Below, piece by piece: positions 58,312 to 64,000 of a stretch of DNA of 64,000 nucleotides; position 1 is the stretch's first letter; each line of letters begins with the position of its first letter. The notes below the pieces were generated by a model. It was not told the origin of the DNA. It saw only the letters and a program-made list of their open reading frames with translations, and did no database searches. The position numbers and the translations under genes were made by a program. Origin of the DNA: Bimuria novae-zelandiae CBS 107.79 (taxonomy: Eukaryota > Ascomycota > Dothideomycetes > Pleosporales > Didymosphaeriaceae); the NCBI GenBank assembly GCA_010015655.1, contig ML976741.1, forward strand, positions 1 to 64,000, written 5' to 3'.

Positions 58312-58484
58312 TGTCAGATAGAATAAGCTGCGGTGAGGTCAGATCTGTACAATCGAGCAGGGACCACTTGGCTTAGCACACTAGCAAAATATCCGAAACC
58401 AACTAAACACAGTGGACAATACAACAAAAAAAACAACATATACTATCAAGTTGCATTAACATCTACTTATCATACCATCTGACA
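58312..58484 (+). repeat. 3' LTR of Copia C
   Basis: 173 bp, TGTCAGATAG..ACCATCTGACA with 8-bp inverted ends. It retains CpA throughout and is homologous in reverse to both LTRs of E. Confidence 0.97.
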
Positions 58485-58890
58485 ACTTTAATAGGTATTT
58501 AATTATCTTATAGAGTAAAAAGCTAGATAGTTATATTAACTATTAATCCTTAATGGTCATGGATCTTACGTTACTATAGATTTTATTAACTTTTGTAATT
58601 GTAATAAGATCCTATTAGCTATCTATCCGCTATATTTAACCTATACGCTATAGCCCCTAAATATCTGCATATTTAAGCCTCTATTAATAGCATATTTAAA
58701 TAAGCTATTAGCCTTCCTATAAAACAGCCTAGAAATAGCCTTTATTGCTAAAAAAAGACTTCTTTAGCCTATTCTAGAAGGCCTATGTTAGCACTATAAG
58801 GCAGCTATTAATACTTTAGGCCTTTAAGGCTACAGGCCTATCACCTCTATATCTACACCGAACACCAATCTTTTGATTTTTGGACTTCCT
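58485..58890 (+). pseudogene. Pogo-type transposon K, segment 3 (transposase C-terminal part)
   Basis: Completes the catalytic domain: INGHGSYVTIDFINFCN near 58545-58605 (second catalytic Asp changed to Asn, codon 58552-58554), KILLAIYPPYLTYTLQPLNI near 58610, KKDFFSLF.KAYVSTI near 58750, FKATGLSPLY near 58800. The third-residue region is also damaged. The right inverted repeat is not seen; the LINE starts here. Confidence 0.82.
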
Positions 58891-58999
58891 TCTTAGAGGC
58901 CCTAAAAATACCAGTAACTAATCCGGCTCGCTGCGGCCACTCTGGGAGTACCTCTAACGTCCGCCTAGGCCCCCGCGTGACGCGTAAGGGAGCTTAATA

Positions 59000-60650
59000 A
59001 GATGGCAAGGCCTCCCTCCTCCCTTTACACGGGGTCCCTAGACCCCAAGTCCCCCTAGCAGCTTAATACCCGCGCCTTAAGACGGCTTTAGAAGGATATA
59101 TATTACTAGGCACCCCTACTAAGTAGCTAGAGCCCTAATAGGGGCGCTCTTAAACTTCGAGTCTCTAACGCCGTCCAACGCCACCTTACTAAGACTTAGC
59201 AGATTACCTAGCTATAGAATACTATTACTACTACTTTTATAGCAGCTGTAGATTAACACGCACAGGGCTACACTAACCCTTAAGAAACTAGAATTATAAG
59301 GGAGCTATAGTAGAGAGTTATCTACGCTCTAACCTCCCTCTCCCTAAGTAACTCCCCTCCTAGCTATAGCAACCCTAAGAGCCAGGAATTAGGACGCCGC
59401 TCTTAGGCAGACGTAGCTAGAGACCCCTAAATCTTAAATAGGGGTAGTAGCTAACCCCTAATCCCTGTTAGGTCGCGGCCTGGCCTGGTAGCTAAGCCAA
59501 AAGAAGATAACTAAATCTTTATTACTATCTCTAACCTAGTAATGCGGCTGCAATAACCCTTACTATTTATAGTAAGGCAGGCAATATGCATGAGTATTAG
59601 AGGAATTACCCTTAAAGACATCCCTACTACATTACCTATTAACACAGGCTAGGCAATTACCCTAGCTAACCAGAATATCTAAGACAGAGTTCTAACTCTA
59701 GAAAATCAGGAACTTCTAATAAAAGCCCTAGACAGAGACGCGGTTAGAATCCCAGAACACTAGATTAACTACGTAGTACAAGGAGTGCCTAGCTCTTTCC
59801 GGGCCCTAGACGGCACTAAAGTACCTACTACTACCTAGCTAGTAGAGGAAGAGGTCTGCTCATAAACAGGCAAGCAGCCCGTTAGCTGCAGGACCTTATG
59901 GCACGGGGCGAATTAGAATGGCCTTACTACCTAGATCGTTTTATACAAGAAGCCAGTCTGCTTGTTCCGGCTCTTTAGCACTAGCTAATTTTTAAAGGAA
60001 ATCCACAAACGTCTAACTATACAGCGACATGACCTAGGCTACTAGGGCTACTGCAACGCTGCCCGCTATACCCGAGTAGCCCGCTGCGCGCACTGCGGTG
60101 ACCGTACGGACAGACACCAAGGATAGTACGGGGATAGCTGCCCCTATAAAGCTATGTGTGCCAACTGCCATGGCCCTTATTCAGCTAGCCACTCTAATTG
60201 CCCTGCAGCCCCTCGTCGGGTTTATAGACACATAAGCAAGCCTACAAAAACCAAGCTTAAAGCTATCCACCGTGCAGGCAGAATAGCATAGCAGCACCTT
60301 TATAGAATAGTTGAAGAGACCCTTAGACATGCTGCGCCTTAGCCTGAGGCTCCTCCGCCAGAGGCTCCTTAAGAGACAACACCGCCCCACCCTCCTACTC
60401 AGGAGTAAACACTATAAGAAAACGGCAGGGCTACACGCACTAGAATAATTAGTGCCTTTTATAAATCTTTATCTACTACTAGTAGAGGAAAGAGACTAAG
60501 ACGGGCAGCTACAGGGTGCACAAACCTCAACGTAGGACAACTGTCTACTAATAGCCTACACCCACGACCAACTATCTGCACTAACCCGTCTACCTTAGAG
60601 AGTAAAGACGCCAGCATGAGCGATAACTCACTATTAACATGCTAGAACAC
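59000..60650 (+). pseudogene. LINE N ORF1 (gag-like) remnant
   Basis: The nucleic-acid-binding region at about 60080-60220 reads RCAHCGDRTDRHQG, then SCPYKAMCANCHGPYSASHS and NCPAAPRR: tandem CCHC zinc knuckles typical of LINE gag. An Arg/Lys-rich region precedes it (IHKRLTIQRHDLGY) and a Pro-rich tail (PEAPPPEAP) follows near 60340. Several TAG stops. The N-terminal half before ~59900 shows no motif I recognise. Confidence 0.75.
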
Positions 60651-60699
60651 CTATATAACACCCCAGCCTATCACAGGCAACAACAGCCCAGTCTACCAA

Positions 60700-61340
60700 G
60701 TAAATAGCTACGTGTATGCTGGGTAAATATTGGCAGGAGCTCTCCCTGCCACATCACAATACTAGAAATGGCCTTCCAGAAGGGCATAGATGTTGTATGC
60801 GTGCAAGAGCCCTTCACATATACTAACTTAAGGACCTCTACTTACCCTGGCTTTAGACACCTCGCGCCAATTAGCACCTGGGTTACCCCTAGCGTACCAG
60901 GCTTAGCCCGCCCTAGAGTGATGACCTACGTCCGCAAAGGGTACCACCTACAACTCTAGACTAGAGAAAGTCTTAACTATCTAGACCTACTATAGGCTGT
61001 TGTAAACGAAGTAGCAATACTTAACTGCTATAGATAGCTACTTACCCCTAACGTACTCTAATACGTTACGCACCTTACGCCTCCCTAATACTGCCTTATA
61101 GGAGGTAACTTTAATGTCTAATATAAATCCTTTAAACTGGCTGTTACCGTAGCTAACGGCGGCATAGAACTTGCTAGGTAGGCAGCTATCGCCGCTATAG
61201 ACTATATTAGCGTGCTAGGGCAGCTAACGCACTGCGCTGGCTATATTATTAATCTAACTTTCTCTAACGTCCTATTTACTTAGTCTGCTGTAGATGCTAG
61301 CATGCACAGCGGATTAGACCATGAGACGATAGTAACCTCC
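60700..61340 (+). pseudogene. LINE N apurinic-type endonuclease domain remnant
   Basis: The open frame 60768-60959 holds MAFQKGIDVVCVQEPF (catalytic Glu codon 60807-60809), YPGFRHLAPI and VMTYVRKGYHLQL. Then NCYRQLLTP near 61020, GGNFNV near 61102 (GGDFN with Asp changed to Asn) and HSGLDHETIVTSI near 61305 (the SDH motif as LDH). The domain nicks target DNA in active LINEs; here the GGD mutation and stops inactivate it. Confidence 0.85.
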
Positions 61341-61399
61341 ATCCCTACTTCTACACTAGGTACTCCGCACCTAGCTCAGTATCACTACAGAGTCCCAAA

Positions 61400-62980
61400 G
61401 GTAAGCCTACCAAAGTTCGCCGGGCTGATAGAGATAGGCGTCCAGAGTAACCCAGACCCGCTAGCGGCACAAGAGGCAGCACAACTAGACAACTGCGTGA
61501 CGCTACTAACAGAGACAATGCAGCACTCTGTACGAATAGCAGGCAAGCCTAATCGCAAGGAAGGACGCGCCGCGCCATAGTGGACTAAGAAGTGCAAGGC
61601 AGCCTACCAAGACTATAAGCGCGCTAGATAGCTATGCCTAGGCAGCCCTCTATTAGAAGAAACACAAGCTTTTAAGACTATAGTTAGACAGGCTAAGAGG
61701 CAATACTAGAGGCACGTTATTAATAACGCTAAAGATAATAAGGACCTGTTTAAGGTTATTACCTAGCATAAGCTTACGCTAGAGAACCAGGATACCCCTC
61801 TTATTATTAACGACATAACTATATACGACCCTCTAAAGAAGGCAGAGGCACTTAGGGAGGAAGTCCTTAACTGGTACACAGTAAAGGATGACCTTGGACA
61901 CTGCCCAGACCAGGAGGCTGTAGCCACCCTTCCGTGGAGCACACACATCTCACTCGAGGAAGCTAAACAAAACACAATAGGGGTCTCTAGCACCTTACCA
62001 GGTACTAACCAATCTACTGTATGGCTACTCCGCGCTTGCTGGGCTTAGGTTAGAGAGCACATACGAAGGATCTTCTAGCAATGCCTTAAACTTAACTACT
62101 TCCTAGCATAATAGAAGCTCGCAGAGGTAGTAATAATACCTAAAGTAGGTAAGATAGACTAGACGTTACCCTAATCCTAGAGACTAATAGCACTCCTGTC
62201 GTGCATTAGAAAAGGCCTTAAATAAATAGTGGCTAGAAGAATCGCGTAGACTGCGATAACCTATAAGATCCTTAGCCCCTAATATGGCGGCGCCCTCCTA
62301 AAACGCTCTGCAGCTAATCTGACCGTAGCTTTTACCTACGACACGGAAGCCGCGTGGGCACTTGGCTAGCACGTTATAATAGTCATCCTAGATATGTAAG
62401 GCGCCTTTAACGCTCTTCTAAAGAACTATCTACTACACTAAATAGTCGAACAGGGATGGCCGCAAAGGACTATCCTCTTTGTAGACTTGTTCTTTACTAA
62501 TCGGAGGGTACAAGTTCGCCTTGGCTAGGTCACCACCCCCAGCTGCCCAGTCGCCTGTGGCACGCCCTAAGGGTCGCCGCTCTCCCCGGTTCTGTACACA
62601 CTGTACCTGGCCGAGCTACTATCCATGGACACAGAGCGGAGGTTCGGATATGCTAACAATATATGCCTATACCAGGCCTCGCATTCTCTAGACAACAACG
62701 TCGAGCTCCTGGCATCAGATCTAAGACAGATCAGAGCATGGGGCGCGGCCAACAAGGTCACCTTTGCCCTAGAAAAGCAGGAGATAATACACCTAACTAG
62801 ACAGCGGAGTAGCTACGCACCACCCTATGTTATAGACGAGCACCTTACAATCTATCTAATCCTCTTAGGTAGAGAGCACTACTAACTAGCCCTGCGGTGG
62901 CTAGGAATCTAGTTTGACCGCAGACTAACTTTTAGACGACACGTAGCCACGCGCGCCGCAAAAGCTGCCAAGGTAGCCTA
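61400..62980 (+). pseudogene. LINE N reverse transcriptase remnant
   Basis: In one frame with TAG/TAA stops: KCKAAYQDYKRAR near 61590, LTLENQDTPLIINDI near 61770, EVVIIPKVGKID near 62125, LIALLSCIRKGLK near 62190, VIIVILDM.GAFNAL near 62380, GTP.GSPLSPVLYTLYLAEL near 62560. The active site FGYANNICLYQAS is at 62643-62681, YANN for YADD. The end is WLGI.FDRRLTFRRHV near 62895-62945. Confidence 0.88.
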
Positions 62981-63559
62981 CCATATCTGCAGTCTAGCAA
63001 AGACCACCTGTGGGCCTCCAGCTAGCTCTCTCCGCAAGGCTGCCATTGCCTGCGTGTACCCATCCCTTCTACATAGGACTGAGTGCTGGTACAGAGGTCG
63101 CACCAAACCGCCACGAACACGCAAACCCGAGAGGCCGTTAGAGGTCAGTGCCTATGTTGGATGGCACATAGCTGCTATAGACAAGATACTCGCTATAGCA
63201 GCAAGAGGCATCCTATCGGTGTAGAGGACAACCCCTATAGCCACACTCTTTTAAGACGCTGGATTGCCGTCCGTAGTAGTAGCGCTAGAGGAAGCTAAAC
63301 TTAGATTTATAACCTATTTACGCACTATAGATGCGGACCACCCTCTTGGTATCTACATAGTAGTCCCTAAAGTAAATAGAGGTAAGAGAGCCAGACAACC
63401 CTAGCGAGTTTAGACTAAAGTCTAGTAGCTAGGGTCTCTTCTACTAAAGATTCTTAGAATAATACTAATAGCCTCTTACTACTTACCTAGTTACTAAACT
63501 AACCTAACGCTTAGCATAGACAAGAAGACTATAGCTAAGGCCTTTAAAGAATAGTAGGC

Positions 63560-64000
63560 TTGGCTCCTACTATTAGACGTTACTATCTTTTTAGATGGCT
63601 CTGAACAGTACACAAAGGAAGGAGAAAAGCGGGTCACCTACGGCTACGTAGTGTATTAGAACAGAAAATAACTATAGAGTAGCTATAGATTACTTTATCT
63701 TACCTCGCACGTGTTTAACGCTGAGGCAATTGGAGCGTGGAAAGGCCTCTAGCATATAATAAGGTAACTAGCGCTTAGCACCCGTCGAATCTAGATGTGC
63801 ATAGATAGCACCTTAGTAATATGGTGCCTTAGGGGCTCCGCACCCTCTACCTCTTAATGGGCCTTCCTAGAGTGCCACGGCGCTATGGAGACTCACGACG
63901 TCTCTATCAAATGGGCCCCTAGACACCTGGGTATCGAGGGGAACGAGACGGCTAACGGACTAGCTAATTAAGAAGCCTAGCACCTATTACTCCTAATTAG
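63560..64000 (+). pseudogene. LINE N RNase H domain remnant (cut by window end)
   Basis: Catalytic residues in order: Asp in IFLDGSEQY (63594-63596), Glu in NAEAIGAW (63723-63725), Asp in MCIDSTLVIW (63804-63806), then RHLGIEGNETANGLAN (63921-63968), where the final acidic residue of the GNE.AD motif has become Asn. Continues past the window edge. Confidence 0.85.

Larger units (their letters stand above)
53400..58484 (+). mobile_element. Copia element C (family of D and E)
   Basis: Flanked by a perfect duplication ACTTT (53395-53399, 58485-58489), plus orientation. The left LTR is visible only for its first 94 bases, then a 940-base gap hides its end and the start of the interior. It is the best-preserved member of the family: integrase, RT and RNase H can be read in one frame with mostly TAG/TAA interruptions, and the RT keeps YVDD. 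Confidence 0.93.
58890..64000 (+). mobile_element. Tad1-like LINE (N), running off the window
   Basis: Plus-strand non-LTR retrotransposon with gag (ORF1), then endonuclease, reverse transcriptase and RNase H (ORF2), the domain set of fungal Tad1-clade LINEs. It is moderately RIP-mutated: CpA is still frequent and long partial frames remain. The 5' end is placed where pogo similarity stops and a G+C-rich leader begins; the exact boundary is uncertain. The 3' end lies outside the window. Confidence 0.85.

Noticed and set aside
1..64000. CRISPR arrays, operons, phage or bacterial genes
   Set aside because: No regularly spaced short repeats; GT-AG introns, LTR elements, pogo transposons and RIP signature all indicate a fungal chromosome.

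Overview
This window looks like a filamentous ascomycete (Pezizomycotina-type) chromosome segment. One intact, intron-bearing fungal gene sits at the left edge. The remaining ~61 kb is a nest of transposable elements decayed in the way repeat-induced point mutation (RIP) decays them. In the decayed parts CpA/TpG is almost absent and TpA is greatly enriched, while CpG survives. Element reading frames can be followed through many TAG/TAA stops, as expected from CAG/CAA and TGG codons hit by C-to-T or G-to-A changes. Only the window was read; no database was searched, so family names rest on motifs I recognise.

Layout. (1) 359-2238, minus: a five-exon DHA2-type major facilitator transporter with clean splice sites; all four introns are bounded GT..AG and the joined frame is 554 codons plus stop. 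(2) ~2690-13290, minus: Copia element A, RIP-ruined and split by a complete Copia element B (6613-12784, target duplication ATAGC). (3) ~13290-33367, plus: Copia element D, split by element E of the same family in opposite orientation (14999-31543, duplication GCCGT). Inside E lie Copia F (17233-25629) and Copia G (25633-31111, duplication CATTA). F itself carries a Fot1/pogo-type DNA transposon H (19259-21361, TA duplication) and an unidentified 896-bp retroposon-like insert I flanked by a perfect 17-bp duplication (21997-22892). (4) 33368-40055, plus: chromodomain Gypsy element J, its 5' LTR cut by D, with a probable solo LTR in its integrase/chromodomain interval. (5) 40056-41130, minus: a RIP-decayed gene I do not recognise. 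(6) 41189-58890, plus: a second pogo-type transposon K in three pieces, split by Copia L (41975-53257, duplication GATTT, itself containing Copia M at 46158-51976, duplication ATGCT) and by Copia C (53400-58484, duplication ACTTT, with a 940-base assembly gap). (7) ~58890-64000, plus: a Tad1-like LINE with gag, endonuclease, reverse transcriptase and RNase H, running off the window.

The order of events can be read from the nesting: A before B; J before D before E before F before G (G's duplication overlaps the end of F's right LTR); K before L before M, and K before C. LTRs and leader regions are consistently much less mutated than the interiors between them. The primer-binding sites of F, G and L all match the complement of the anticodon loop of initiator tRNA-Met, and that of E matches the anticodon loop of a tRNA-Lys(CUU). 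This suggests copia-style priming from half-tRNAs. No CRISPR, operon or bacterial feature is present, and I found no RNA gene I could support.
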